Notes under the pieces: generated by a model | Databases searched by the model: none | What the model saw: only the letters and a program-made list of their open reading frames with translations | What the model was told of the DNA's origin: nothing | Translations under genes and position numbers: made by a program | Assembly: GCF_016756595.1 (NCBI RefSeq) | Contig: NZ_AP023257.1 | Coordinates: forward strand, 3,922,001 to 3,986,000 | Source: Mesorhizobium sp. L-2-11 | GTDB taxonomy: Bacteria > Pseudomonadota > Alphaproteobacteria > Rhizobiales > Rhizobiaceae | Length of the DNA: 64,000 nucleotides | Direction of reading: 5' to 3' | In this document: positions 42,080 to 50,779 of the stretch, piece after piece | Layout: each line of letters opens with the position of its first letter | Position numbering within the stretch: the first letter of the stretch is position 1

Positions 42080-43418
42080 TGTCCGAACCGGATAGATAGG
42101 TAACAGAGTAGACCGATTGCATAGGTGACAGTTTTCTTGTCCGCCGGGAGGTACCGGCGATGGTTTGGCGAGAGACTGACATCATGGACGAGCGGTTGAG
42201 GTTTATAGTGGATTGCCTTTCGGGAGAGGAGACGATGACGGCTGTTTGCGAGCGGTACGGGATATCGCGCAAGATCGGCTACAAGTGGCTTGGTCGTTAC
42301 CGGGAGTTCGGCCCGGAAGGTTTGCATGATCTGCCGCGAGCGCCGCTCAATCACGGCCGCGCGACCGCTGCCGATCTGGTTGAGCGGATCGTTGCGCTGA
42401 AGGAGGCGCATCCGGCATGGGGGCCCAAGAAGATCATCGGGCGGCTCAAGCGTGAGGCGCCGTCGCACCCGTGGCCGGCGATCTCGACGGCCGGCGAGAT
42501 TCTGAAGCGCCACGGCCTTGTCGGCCGGCGGCGGGGGCGCTGGAGAGCTGTGGGCAACGGCCCCTGGCCAGATGCGCAAAGGCCGAATGCGGTGTGGACG
42601 GGCGACCACAAGGGCTGGTTCCGGACCCGTGACGGGTGGCGCTGCGAACCGTTGACAGTGCTGGATGCGTGGAGCCGCTACCTGTTGGCGCTCGAAGCGA
42701 CGGGTTCGACGGCAGATGAGGAGGCCTGGCCGGTGTTCGAACGGCTGTTTGAGGAGCATGGTCTGCCGGATCGGTTCAGAAGCGACAATGGTTCACCCTT
42801 CGCGTCGGCCGGCGTCACCGGGCTGACGCCGCTTGCGGTGCGCTTCATCAAGCTCGGCATCGCGCTGGAGCGGATCGCGCCCGGCAAGCCTCAGCAGAAC
42901 GGCTGCCACGAGCGCTTTCACCTGACCATGTTGCCGCTGGCCAAGGCGCCTGAGATCGACAGACAGGCGCAGAGCCAGGCTTTCGACGCCTTCCGTCGCG
43001 AGTACAATGAGGAGCGTCCGCATGAGGCGCTCGGCATGGACACGCCGGCCGAATACTACCGCGGTAGCGAGCGGCAAATGCCGGCCAACGTGCCCGAGCC
43101 CGACTATCCGGCCGAGGCCGCAGTCAGGCGCGTGCGCAACAATGGCGCGATCAAGTGGCAGGGCGGCGAGATCTATGTCTCGGCCTCGCTTGCCGGCGAG
43201 CCGGTCGCCGTCGAAGAAACCGAAACCGGCGAATGGGCCTTACGCTTCTACGCCCACCCGCTCGGCCACATCGATCTCAAGCGAATGCGCCTGGTCCGCC
43301 GCAGCGCCTTGCAACCCCGACCAGCCGGCGCTGCGGCGGACACCACTGCGCAGGAGAAGGGGGGAAAACTGTAACCTATGTATCCGGTTCAAACTGTTAC
43401 CTATCTATCGGCTGGACA
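42080..43418 (+). mobile_element. IS481-family insertion sequence, complete
   Basis: A 1339-bp element starting TGTCC and ending GGACA. Both ends carry GATAGATAGGTAACAG close to the terminus, plus a second shared block GCATAGGT / ACATAGGT further in. It is flanked by the 4-bp direct repeat CCGG (42076-42079 and 43419-43422). Removing it joins the two halves of an RPE repeat. The transposase is intact. Confidence 0.9.
42160..43374 (+). CDS. IS481-family transposase
   Basis: A 404-residue DDE integrase-like transposase. An N-terminal helix-turn-helix contains YGISRKIGYKWLGRY; the catalytic core shows WTGDHKGWF (first D), FRSDNGSPF (second D) and the E in the QQNGCHERFH helix. The start MVWRETDIMDERL is typical of rhizobial members. 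A downstream ATG at 42184 is possible but less likely. Confidence 0.92.
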   Translation: MVWRETDIMDERLRFIVDCLSGEETMTAVCERYGISRKIGYKWLGRYREFGPEGLHDLPRAPLNHGRATAADLVERIVALKEAHPAWGPKKIIGRLKREAPSHPWPAISTAGEILKRHGLVGRRRGRWRAVGNGPWPDAQRPNAVWTGDHKGWFRTRDGWRCEPLTVLDAWSRYLLALEATGSTADEEAWPVFERLFEEHGLPDRFRSDNGSPFASAGVTGLTPLAVRFIKLGIALERIAPGKPQQNGCHERFHLTMLPLAKAPEIDRQAQSQAFDAFRREYNEERPHEALGMDTPAEYYRGSERQMPANVPEPDYPAEAAVRRVRNNGAIKWQGGEIYVSASLAGEPVAVEETETGEWALRFYAHPLGHIDLKRMRLVRRSALQPRPAGAAADTTAQEKGGKL

Positions 43419-43579
43419 CCGGCAGGCAGGTGAGGGGCAGCGCAAACGTTTCCGGTAGCCGTTGCCCCTACCAGTCGGCGGCTTCACGCTTGTCTCCTTT
43501 TGCGGTTTGCATTAGCGGATGACTTCACTTTAAACGTCGAATTCACGTGAATTCCGTCACCGATAACGCGCAGGCCACC

Positions 43580-45079
43580 ATGACCCTCATCGACACCCGC
43601 ACGCCCGACGCCAAACGCCTGATATCGGGCGCCACCGGCGACTGGGAGATCATCATCGGCCTCGAGGTTCATGCGCAGGTGACTTCGCAAGCAAAACTGT
43701 TCTCCGGCGCCTCGACGGCTTTCGGTGCGCCGCCAAACGCCAATGTCAGCCTTGTCGATGCGGCGATGCCGGGCATGCTGCCGGTCATCAACGAGGAATG
43801 CGTCAAGCAGGCGATCCGCACCGGCCTCGGGCTGAAGGCCGAGATCAACCACAAATCGGTCTTCGACCGGAAAAACTATTTTTATCCCGATCTGCCGCAG
43901 GGCTATCAGATCTCGCAGTTCAAGCAGCCGATTGTCGGTGAGGGCAAGGTGATCGTCTCCGTCGGCCCCGACCGGCAGGGCGAGTTCGAGGACATCGAGG
44001 TCGGCATCGAGCGCCTGCATCTGGAGCAGGATGCCGGCAAGTCGATGCACGACCAGCATGCAACCATGTCTTACGTCGACCTCAACCGCTCCGGTGTGGC
44101 GCTGATGGAGATCGTCTCCAAGCCCGACATGCGCTCCGCCGACGAGGCCAAGGCCTATGTCACCAAGCTGCGCACCATCGTGCGCTATCTCGGCACTTGC
44201 GACGGCAATATGGACGAAGGCTCGTTGCGCGCCGACGTCAACGTCTCGGTGCGCCGGCCCGGCGGCGAATTCGGCACGCGTTGCGAGATCAAGAACGTCA
44301 ACTCGATCCGCTTCATCGGCCAGGCCATCGACTACGAGGCGCGCCGCCAGATCGCCATCATCGAGGACGGCGGCAAGATCGACCAGGAAACGCGGCTGTT
44401 CGATCCCAACAAGGGCGAGACGCGCTCGATGCGTTCCAAGGAAGAAGCGCACGATTACCGCTATTTCCCGGATCCCGACCTTCTGCCTTTGGAATTCGAC
44501 CAGGCCTATGTCGATGCGTTGGCAAAGGAGCTGCCTGAATTGCCCGACGCCAAGAAGGCGCGGCTGATCTCCTCGCTCGGCCTGTCGACCTACGACGCCT
44601 CGATCCTGGTATCGGAAAAGGCGGTCGCCGACTATTTCGAGAAGGTGGCCGCTGGTCGCGACGGCAAGCTTGCCGCCAACTGGGTCATCAACGATCTGCT
44701 GGGTGCGTTGAACAGAGCCGGAAAGGGTATTGAAAATGCTCCGGTTTCGCCCGATCAGCTCGGCGCGGTCATCGACCTGATCAAAGAGGGCACCATCTCC
44801 GGCAAGATCGCCAAGGATCTGTTCGAGATCGTCTGGAACGAAGGCGGCGATCCGCGCCAGCTGGTCGAAAGCCGCGGCATGAAACAGGTCACCGACACCG
44901 GCGCCATCGAAAAAGCGGTCGACGAGGTGATTTCGGCCAATCCCGACAAGGTCGAGCAGGCGCGCGCCAAGCCGAGCATGGCCGGCTGGTTCGTCGGCCA
45001 GGTGATGAAGGCGACAGGCGGCAAGGCCAACCCGCAGGCCGTCAACGACCTCGTCAAGGCCAAGCTCGGGATCGATTAG
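43580..45079 (+). CDS. gatB: Aspartyl/glutamyl-tRNA(Asn/Gln) amidotransferase subunit B
   Basis: Subunit B of the GatCAB complex, which amidates misacylated Glu-tRNA(Gln) and Asp-tRNA(Asn). The 499-residue length is normal. Markers are [20 protein letters not shown] near the start, [11 protein letters not shown], and [14 protein letters not shown]; the tRNA-binding YqeY-like tail is at the C terminus. The ATG at 43580 gives [10 protein letters not shown], the usual rhizobial N terminus; a GTG at 43547 is an alternative. The IS481-family element ends 161 bases upstream, which may affect the promoter. Confidence 0.95.
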   Translation: MTLIDTRTPDAKRLISGATGDWEIIIGLEVHAQVTSQAKLFSGASTAFGAPPNANVSLVDAAMPGMLPVINEECVKQAIRTGLGLKAEINHKSVFDRKNYFYPDLPQGYQISQFKQPIVGEGKVIVSVGPDRQGEFEDIEVGIERLHLEQDAGKSMHDQHATMSYVDLNRSGVALMEIVSKPDMRSADEAKAYVTKLRTIVRYLGTCDGNMDEGSLRADVNVSVRRPGGEFGTRCEIKNVNSIRFIGQAIDYEARRQIAIIEDGGKIDQETRLFDPNKGETRSMRSKEEAHDYRYFPDPDLLPLEFDQAYVDALAKELPELPDAKKARLISSLGLSTYDASILVSEKAVADYFEKVAAGRDGKLAANWVINDLLGALNRAGKGIENAPVSPDQLGAVIDLIKEGTISGKIAKDLFEIVWNEGGDPRQLVESRGMKQVTDTGAIEKAVDEVISANPDKVEQARAKPSMAGWFVGQVMKATGGKANPQAVNDLVKAKLGID

Positions 45080-45080
45080 G

Positions 45081-45566
45081 ATGATGTTCGTTCGCACCGC
45101 TGGCGAGCGCGATCTTGCCGCGGTCCGGGCGCTGCTGGTCGAAACGTGGCACGCCACCTACGACGCCATCTATGGCGCTGCCAAAGTCACCGAGATCACT
45201 GATGAATGGCATTCGATCGCCTCGCTCAAGGCGCGGCTGACACGGCCGAATTCCGAGTTCCTGGTCGCAGACGACGGCAAGCGCATCGGCGGAATGGCTT
45301 TCGCCGCAGCCACCACGGATGCGAAGATCGTCATGCTGAACCAGCTCTATGTGCATCCGGCCTGCCAGCGGCAAGGGATCGGCCAGGCGCTGCTGGAAGA
45401 GGTCGAGGCCAGTTTTCCCGAGGCGCGGAAGCTGCGCGTCGAAGTGGAAGAGGCAAATGCTCCGGCCGTCGCCTTCTATCGCTCGAAAGGGTTTTTGCCC
45501 GCCACTGCCGACTGCGGCGGTGGCTCAGAGCTGCCGGTGCTGATTTTGGAAAAGGCGATCGGATAG
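45081..45566 (+). CDS. GNAT-family N-acetyltransferase
   Basis: A 161-residue acetyltransferase. The acetyl-CoA binding motif A is QLYVHPACQRQGIGQALLEEV and motif B is NAPAVAFYRSKGF. It starts one base after the gatB stop and is probably co-transcribed. Substrate unknown. Confidence 0.88.
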   Translation: MMFVRTAGERDLAAVRALLVETWHATYDAIYGAAKVTEITDEWHSIASLKARLTRPNSEFLVADDGKRIGGMAFAAATTDAKIVMLNQLYVHPACQRQGIGQALLEEVEASFPEARKLRVEVEEANAPAVAFYRSKGFLPATADCGGGSELPVLILEKAIG

Positions 45567-45705
45567 ATTTGCCTGGCCTGTCAGGTCGCAGTCAGTTGCG
45601 TTTTATGGGCTGCGCCGTGCGGGCTGAATTGCGGAATCGCGATCAGAAAAAACACGACCGCAGGCAGAAGTTCACCAGCGGCTAATGCTGAGGCAAAAAA
45701 ACATG

Positions 45706-45734
45706 GTGCGACGCACAAAAATATTGCAATGCAC
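45706..45734. promoter_or_regulatory. Two PhaR-like boxes upstream of the phasin gene
   Basis: GTGC-GAC-GCAC (45706-45716) and TTGC-AAT-GCAC (45724-45734) both contain TGC-N3-GCA. PhaR, the polyhydroxyalkanoate-responsive repressor, recognises CTGC-N3/4-GCAG in Paracoccus. The boxes sit about 80-110 bases before the phasin start. Confidence 0.55.
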
Positions 45735-45814
45735 TGCAGATACCGTAACGTCAGGGTCCTGGATGAACGAGACGGCTTTTCTACAAAGGTCGCCCGCCGC
45801 AAAGGATGGAAACC

Positions 45815-46267
45815 ATGACCAAGACCGCTGATAAAACTGCTGAAATCATCGAGAACGCAGAAGTCCCGACCGAGGTAACCGAACAGTTCCGCGCCGTCGC
45901 CGAAAAGGGCGTCGAGCAGTCGAAAGAAGCCTTGTCGAAATTGGCGACCGGCGCCGAGGCGACCCAGAAGGCTCTCAAATCGTCGATTGAAACAGCCAGG
46001 ACCGCTAGCAATGAGCTGTCGCTGAAGACGATCGCCGCCGTGCGCGCAAACGTTGAGGCCAGCTTTTCTCACCTCGAAGCCCTGGTTGCCGTGAAATCGC
46101 CATCCGAGTTCATCGAACTGCAGACGGCCTTCTTGCGCCAGCAGGTGGAAAAGTCGGTCGAGCAGGGCAAGGAGCTTCAGGTGGCGGCGACGAAAGCCGC
46201 AGAAGACGTATCCAAGCCGATCAAGGAGGTCTACGAGAAGGCGATGAAGGATCTCAAGGTCGCCTGA
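45815..46267 (+). CDS. Phasin family protein
   Basis: A 150-residue amphipathic, nearly all-helical protein with heptad-like patterning, no cysteines, and a centre reading LSLKTIAAVRANVEASFSHLEAL; typical of phasins coating polyhydroxyalkanoate granules. AAAGGATGG precedes the ATG at 45815; the ATG at 45806 would overlap that site. The PhaR-like boxes upstream fit granule-coupled regulation. Confidence 0.88.
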   Translation: MTKTADKTAEIIENAEVPTEVTEQFRAVAEKGVEQSKEALSKLATGAEATQKALKSSIETARTASNELSLKTIAAVRANVEASFSHLEALVAVKSPSEFIELQTAFLRQQVEKSVEQGKELQVAATKAAEDVSKPIKEVYEKAMKDLKVA

Positions 46268-46418
46268 TTGGCCTAATGGACGGTCGCGCAAAAGCACGCC
46301 CTCGGGCTTGAACCGGGGGCGCAAAGCGGTTTTGCGATAGCGACATGCATAAAAACAAGAACTTGAAGCGCCAAGAACTTGAAGCGCGTTGCATGAATCC
46401 ATCCAAACGGCACGCGCT

Positions 46419-47270
46419 TTAGGCGGAAGGAACCTCCACGTTGTCGATCAGCCGGGTCTTGCCCAGCCAGGCCGCTGCGAGCAGGCGGCCATCGCGGTTT
46501 GGCCGCCACCGGGCGAGCGTCAGGCTCTCGCGCGCCGCGACATAGTCGACTTTGTCGAAGCCGGCCTCGACCAGCGCGCGGCTGGCCTCGGCGGTCGCGC
46601 TGCCTTCATCCGCGCCTGCCGTGAGTGCTGCCGCCGTTCGGCGCAAAATGGCGTTGAACTGGCGCGCCACCGCAAGCTCGGCATCGCCGAGATAGGCGTT
46701 GCGTGACGACATGGCGAGCCCATGCGCGTCGCGGATTGTTGGCGCGCCGATGATGTCCACCGGCAGATCAAGATCGCGGCAGAGCTGCCTGACGACGCAA
46801 AGCTGCTGATAATCCTTTTCGCCAAAGACCGCGCAGTCGGGCGATGCCTGCAGGAAGAGCTTTGCCACGACCGTTGCGACGCCGTCGAAGAAGGTCGGCC
46901 GGAAATCCGATTCCAGCCCCGCGGCTGGCCCGCCGACCGAAATCCTTGTGGCGAAGCCGGCCGGGTACATCTGCGCCACACCGGGGGTGAAGGCAAGTTG
47001 TGCGCCGGCCTCGGCCAGCCGATCGAGGTCGCGGCCGAGCTGGCGTGGATATTTGTCGAGGTCTTCGCTCGGCGCGAACTGGGTCGGATTGACGAAGATC
47101 GAGACGACGCAGCGATCGGCCTTCTCCAGCGCGATCCTGATCAGCGAGATATGGCCGTCATGCAGCGCACCCATGGTCGGCACCATGGCAACGCTTAGGC
47201 CATCGCGACGCCAGTCGCGGATTTGCGCGCGAAGCGCGGCGACGCTGTCGACGACGCGGGGCGGGCTCAT
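46419..47270 (-). CDS. panC: Pantothenate synthetase
   Basis: This enzyme condenses pantoate and beta-alanine with ATP to pantothenate, the coenzyme A precursor. The 283-residue protein shows the ATP-binding VPTMGALHDGH, the IFVNPTQF motif, FFDGVATVVAKLF, GEKDYQQL and the loop SSRNAYL. Start ATG 47270 overlaps the panB stop by four bases (ATGA), so translation is coupled. Confidence 0.94.
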   Translation of the reverse strand: MSPPRVVDSVAALRAQIRDWRRDGLSVAMVPTMGALHDGHISLIRIALEKADRCVVSIFVNPTQFAPSEDLDKYPRQLGRDLDRLAEAGAQLAFTPGVAQMYPAGFATRISVGGPAAGLESDFRPTFFDGVATVVAKLFLQASPDCAVFGEKDYQQLCVVRQLCRDLDLPVDIIGAPTIRDAHGLAMSSRNAYLGDAELAVARQFNAILRRTAAALTAGADEGSATAEASRALVEAGFDKVDYVAARESLTLARWRPNRDGRLLAAAWLGKTRLIDNVEVPSA

Positions 47271-48109
47271 TCTTTGTCCTTGTCGACTGTGGCGGAAAAG
47301 ACGTGGTCCGGGCTCGGAAAAGTCCGGCTGCGCACCTCCGCCGCATAGCTGGCTGCCGCCTGCGATACGATGCTGCGCAGGTCGGCATATTGCTTGACGA
47401 ACTTCGGCACCCGGTCGACGGTCAGGCCGACCATGTCGTCGATGACCAGGATCTGGCCGTCGCAGTCGCCGCTGGCGCCGATGCCGATGGTTGGAATGGA
47501 AATGTGCCGGGTGAGGTCGGCGGCGACGGTCTCGACGGTGCCTTCGATGACCACCGAAAACGCGCCGGCCTTTTCGACCGCTTCGGCGTCGCGATAAAGG
47601 GCAGCCACATTCTCGTTGGTCCGGCCCTTGATCCTGTAGCCGCCGTCTTCTTCCACCGATTGCGGCTGCAAGCCGATATGTCCCATGACCGGAATGCCGG
47701 CAGCGACAATCGCCGCAATCTGTCGGGCCACCGTGACGCCGCCCTCCAGCTTGACGGCCTGGCATCCGGTTTCATCGACAAGCCGCCGCGCCGAGGCGAC
47801 GGCTTGGCGCGGCGTTGCCTCATAGCTTCCGGCCGGCATGTCGACCACCACACAGGCCTTGGCTGACCCTCGCATCACCGCTTGTCCGTGGGCGATCATC
47901 ATCTCCAGCGAAGCGCCCAGGGTGGTCTTGTGGCCATGGAGAACCATGGCGACGCTGTCGCCGACCAGAAGCAGGTCGACATGATCGTCGAGCAGGCGGG
48001 CGATGGGATAGGTATAAGCGGTGAGGCAGACGATCGGCTCGCCGCCCTTGCGCAGGCGAATGGAGCCGGCACTGATCCGCGGATCCGCGCCGGATGCGTC
48101 TGGGGCCAT
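47267..48109 (-). CDS. panB: 3-methyl-2-oxobutanoate hydroxymethyltransferase
   Basis: First committed enzyme of pantothenate synthesis, transferring a hydroxymethyl group from methylenetetrahydrofolate to ketoisovalerate. The 280-residue protein has LTAYTYPIARLLDDHVDLLL and VGDSVAMVLHGH (metal-binding DS), KLEGG and the C-terminal LVIDDMVGL. The ATG at 48109 follows GGGAGGT, a strong ribosome-binding site. It heads a panB-panC operon. Confidence 0.94.
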   Translation of the reverse strand: MAPDASGADPRISAGSIRLRKGGEPIVCLTAYTYPIARLLDDHVDLLLVGDSVAMVLHGHKTTLGASLEMMIAHGQAVMRGSAKACVVVDMPAGSYEATPRQAVASARRLVDETGCQAVKLEGGVTVARQIAAIVAAGIPVMGHIGLQPQSVEEDGGYRIKGRTNENVAALYRDAEAVEKAGAFSVVIEGTVETVAADLTRHISIPTIGIGASGDCDGQILVIDDMVGLTVDRVPKFVKQYADLRSIVSQAAASYAAEVRSRTFPSPDHVFSATVDKDKE

Positions 48110-48332
48110 CTTTACCTCCCTCAACCGTCAATCAGGCTGGGTACCTGAATGCGGCGCGCTGAGCTTTAGAAAGACCGCGCAGCCTTGGCAAGGCATGCCT
48201 CGACAGGACGCGAAAGGCTTGCCACGGTGCGTCGGTTTTCCGACGCCCATTTGCACGGCTCATTCGGCAAAACCCTTGCCTTGGCGACGGCCTGACGCCA
48301 TAAGCAGGAAACAGGCGCCGCCGCTGCCGCCG

Positions 48333-48386
48333 CGAGGATTTGGGCCACGAGGGTTTGGGCCACGGGGATTTGCCACGAGGATTTGG
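48333..48386 (+). repeat. Four tandem units, each carrying a Shine-Dalgarno-like core
   Basis: CGAGGATTTGGGCCA (48333-48347), CGAGGGTTTGGGCCA (48348-48362), CGGGGATTTGCCA (48363-48375) and CGAGGATTTGG (48376-48386) follow one another. The last unit abuts the ATG of the NDUFA12-like gene, so its GAGG is the ribosome-binding site and the array repeats that site upstream. Confidence 0.88.
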
Positions 48387-48785
48387 ATGAAGACTTTCCT
48401 TCTGCAGTTTTTCACCTGGTGGAACAGCCAGACGCTGGGCACGCGCTTCCACACCTGGCGGCATGGCAAGAAAGTCGGGCAGGACGAGGCTGGCAACGTC
48501 TACTACGAGGGTGGTGTCGATTCGGAAGGCCGCACCCGCCGCTGGGTCATCTATCACGACTATTCGGAAGCCTCGATGATTCCGCCCGGCTGGCATGGCT
48601 GGATGCATCACCGCGTCGATGTCCCGCCGACGAGCGACACCTACAAGCCACGCGACTGGCAGAAGCCGCATCAGCCGAACCTCACCGGAAGTGCCGCGGC
48701 CTATCGCCCCAAGGGCTCCCTGCTCAGCAATCAGCACCGCCCGCAGGTGACCGGCGATTACGACGCCTGGACGCCGGGGTCGTAA
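48387..48785 (+). CDS. NADH:ubiquinone oxidoreductase NDUFA12-family subunit
   Basis: A 132-residue protein of the B17.2/NDUFA12 family, a supernumerary subunit of respiratory complex I in alphaproteobacteria and mitochondria. The family pattern is clear: FFTWWNSQTLGTRFHTWRHG, VYYEGG, RRWVIYHDY, and PPGWHGWMHH. The ATG at 48387 is fixed by homology and by the GAGG of the tandem repeat immediately upstream. Confidence 0.92.
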   Translation: MKTFLLQFFTWWNSQTLGTRFHTWRHGKKVGQDEAGNVYYEGGVDSEGRTRRWVIYHDYSEASMIPPGWHGWMHHRVDVPPTSDTYKPRDWQKPHQPNLTGSAAAYRPKGSLLSNQHRPQVTGDYDAWTPGS

Positions 48786-48933
48786 GAGACTGTTTCGAAA
48801 TTCGCTCTGGCGAGTCAGGGCCGGATCGATCCTTTATCGCCACAATTGGCGTTTAGTTGCTTGTCGATCTGACAGCAGCGACTAGCCTTGGGCGCGATAG
48901 AATCACCCCGGGCGCAAACCACCGGATCCCTGC

Positions 48934-49512
48934 ATGAGCATTTTCAGCCGAATCTCGATAGGCGGACTGACGCTGGCCGCCACCGCTTTTGCGGCTTTTA
49001 GCATCGCCGCCGCACAGACGTTGGAGGCGCCAGTGGACCCGGGCGCGCCATCGGAATTTGAGGCGCCAGCGGACCCGGGGGCGCCGACGGAATTTGAGGC
49101 GCCAGTGGAACCGGATGCGGCAGTGGAACCGGATACAACTGTGGCGCCGGCGGCGCCGGCCGCGCCGCAGCGCATCACCAATCCCGTCGCCGAATTCGCC
49201 GGCATCGACAAGATCACCGGCCGCATCATCACCTTCGATGTCTATATCGACGAGACGGTGCAGTTCGGCGCTTTGCAGGTGACGCCGCGCATCTGCTATT
49301 CGCGGCCGCAAACCGAAGAGCCAAAGACCGATTCTTTTGTCGAGGTCGACGAGATCACGCTGGATCGCAAGATCCGCCGCATCTTCACCGGCTGGATGTT
49401 TGCCGAAAGCCCCGGCCTCAACGCCGTCGAGCACGCGGTCTACGACGTCTGGCTGAAGGGCTGCAAGCAGAAGTCGGAAGTGCCGGCACCGGACGCGGCC
49501 AAAACCAACTAG
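48934..49512 (+). CDS. DUF2155 family protein with an internal repeat
   Basis: A 192-residue exported protein. A signal peptide (about 1-27, ending AAAQ) precedes a Pro/Glu-rich linker built from tandem 12-residue units, EAPVDPGAPSEF, EAPADPGAPTEF and a partial third. The DUF2155 domain follows (about 85-180), with KITGRIITFDVYIDETVQFG, PRICYSRP and GWMFAESPGLNAVEHAVYDVWL. It lies 148 bases after the NDUFA12-like gene; function unknown. Confidence 0.88.
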   Translation: MSIFSRISIGGLTLAATAFAAFSIAAAQTLEAPVDPGAPSEFEAPADPGAPTEFEAPVEPDAAVEPDTTVAPAAPAAPQRITNPVAEFAGIDKITGRIITFDVYIDETVQFGALQVTPRICYSRPQTEEPKTDSFVEVDEITLDRKIRRIFTGWMFAESPGLNAVEHAVYDVWLKGCKQKSEVPAPDAAKTN

Positions 49513-49628
49513 TGAATAGTGAATAGTGAATAGCAAGAAGGAGTTTTACGGGCCGAAACTTCTCTGCATGCTACTACTCACTACTCACTACTCACTACTC
49601 ACTACTCACTACTGACTATTCACTACTC
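49511..49628. repeat. Heptamer repeats in inverted arrangement
   Basis: TAGTGAA is repeated about three times at 49511-49533; after a spacer, CACTACT is repeated about six times at 49572-49614, and CTATTCACTAC closes the array near 49616-49628. The first block can pair with the last. The array starts at the stop of the DUF2155 gene, so the transcript could form a terminator-like hairpin. Confidence 0.8.
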
Positions 49629-49730
49629 TGCCTGGCGTGCGGGATCGCCTGTTCGGAATCACGTACTGAGCCTTCCGGAACCGCACAGTCGTCCGTGCGT
49701 TGGCATGGCTGGCGGTACGGAGGATGTCCC

Positions 49731-50108
49731 ATGATGGCTATGATGGCTAATAAAAGCGAGCTTCTCGAACTCGAAAAAGGGTTCTGGACCGGCGATGCTG
49801 CCTATTTCAAAGCCAACGCCGACACCGAATGCCTCGTGGCTTTCCCAAACATGGCGCAAACGATGAGCAACGCCGATCTGGCCGAAACCGCGACGGACCC
49901 GAATCGCTGGCGCGATCTCGACATCGACCTCAAGGGCATCATCGAGCCGGGCAGCGACATTGTCATGCTGACCTATGAGGCCCATGCCACGCGCGAGAAT
50001 GGCGAGCCTTATGCGGCGCTGGTCAGCACCGGCTATGTCCATCGCGTCAATGGCTGGAAGATGATGTTCCACGCGCAGACGCCTCTTGAGCCTGCCGCAA
50101 AAAGCTGA
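49731..50108 (+). CDS. NTF2-like (DUF4440-type) protein
   Basis: A 125-residue protein with an NTF2-like fold: LLELEKGFWTGDAAYFKANAD at the start, VAFPNMAQTMS, and a C-terminal GYVHRVNGWKMMFHAQTPL strand. No signal peptide. The ATG at 49731 (MMAMMANKSE) follows GGAGG; the sequence between about 49640 and 49731 has no feature. Ligand unknown. Confidence 0.82.
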   Translation: MMAMMANKSELLELEKGFWTGDAAYFKANADTECLVAFPNMAQTMSNADLAETATDPNRWRDLDIDLKGIIEPGSDIVMLTYEAHATRENGEPYAALVSTGYVHRVNGWKMMFHAQTPLEPAAKS

Positions 50109-50132
50109 CCAAAAACCGACCTTTGACGCAGA

Positions 50133-50750
50133 TCATGGGAAGAAGACCGCCTCGCCCTTCAGCGCGTCGGCCAGCATCTTTTCGTATTTGCCCCTTGGCA
50201 CGTCGACCGCGCCGAAGCGTTTGAGGTGCTCGGTGGTGAACTGCGTGTCGAGCAAGGCGAAGTGTCGTTGCTTCAGGCGTTCGACCAGATGCACCAGGCA
50301 GACCTTCGACGCGTCCGTTTCCCTGGCGAACATGCTTTCGCCGAAGAACACCCGGCCGAGAGACACGCCGTAGAGGCCGCCAACCAGCCGACCCTCGCGC
50401 CAGGCTTCGACCGAATGGCAATGGCCCATCCGATGGAGTTCGACATAGGCCTCGCGGATTGGCGCATTGATCCAGGTCGACCGGCGTTCCTCGCGCCTCT
50501 CGGCGCAGCCGTCGATGGTCGCCTCGAAATCAAAATCAAAACGGATATCGAACCGGTTTTTCCGGATCGCCTTCCTCAGGCTTTTGGGCGTGTGAAAACC
50601 ATCCAGCGGGATGATGCCGCGCGTCTCCGGCCGCACCCAGAACACTTCGGGATCGGTGGCGCTTTCGGCCATCGGAAAGACCCCCGAGGCGTAGGCCTTG
50701 AGCAACAGGTCGGTCGGGATGCGATAGCCTGGCGCGTAGGGACGGGTCAT
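50133..50750 (-). CDS. aat: Leucyl/phenylalanyl-tRNA-protein transferase
   Basis: This N-end-rule enzyme adds Leu or Phe from tRNA to proteins with N-terminal Arg or Lys, targeting them for ClpAP. The 205-residue length is typical of alphaproteobacteria. Markers are [12 protein letters not shown], the FHTPKSLRK and WIN-rich [13 protein letters not shown] stretches, [12 protein letters not shown] and [16 protein letters not shown]. Confidence 0.94.
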   Translation of the reverse strand: MTRPYAPGYRIPTDLLLKAYASGVFPMAESATDPEVFWVRPETRGIIPLDGFHTPKSLRKAIRKNRFDIRFDFDFEATIDGCAERREERRSTWINAPIREAYVELHRMGHCHSVEAWREGRLVGGLYGVSLGRVFFGESMFARETDASKVCLVHLVERLKQRHFALLDTQFTTEHLKRFGAVDVPRGKYEKMLADALKGEAVFFP

Positions 50751-50779
50751 CGCACCATTATATTCTATAAGTTCACGTC

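Noticed and set aside
49511..49628. CRISPR array
   Set aside because: The units are contiguous 7-mers without spacers and no cas genes are nearby.
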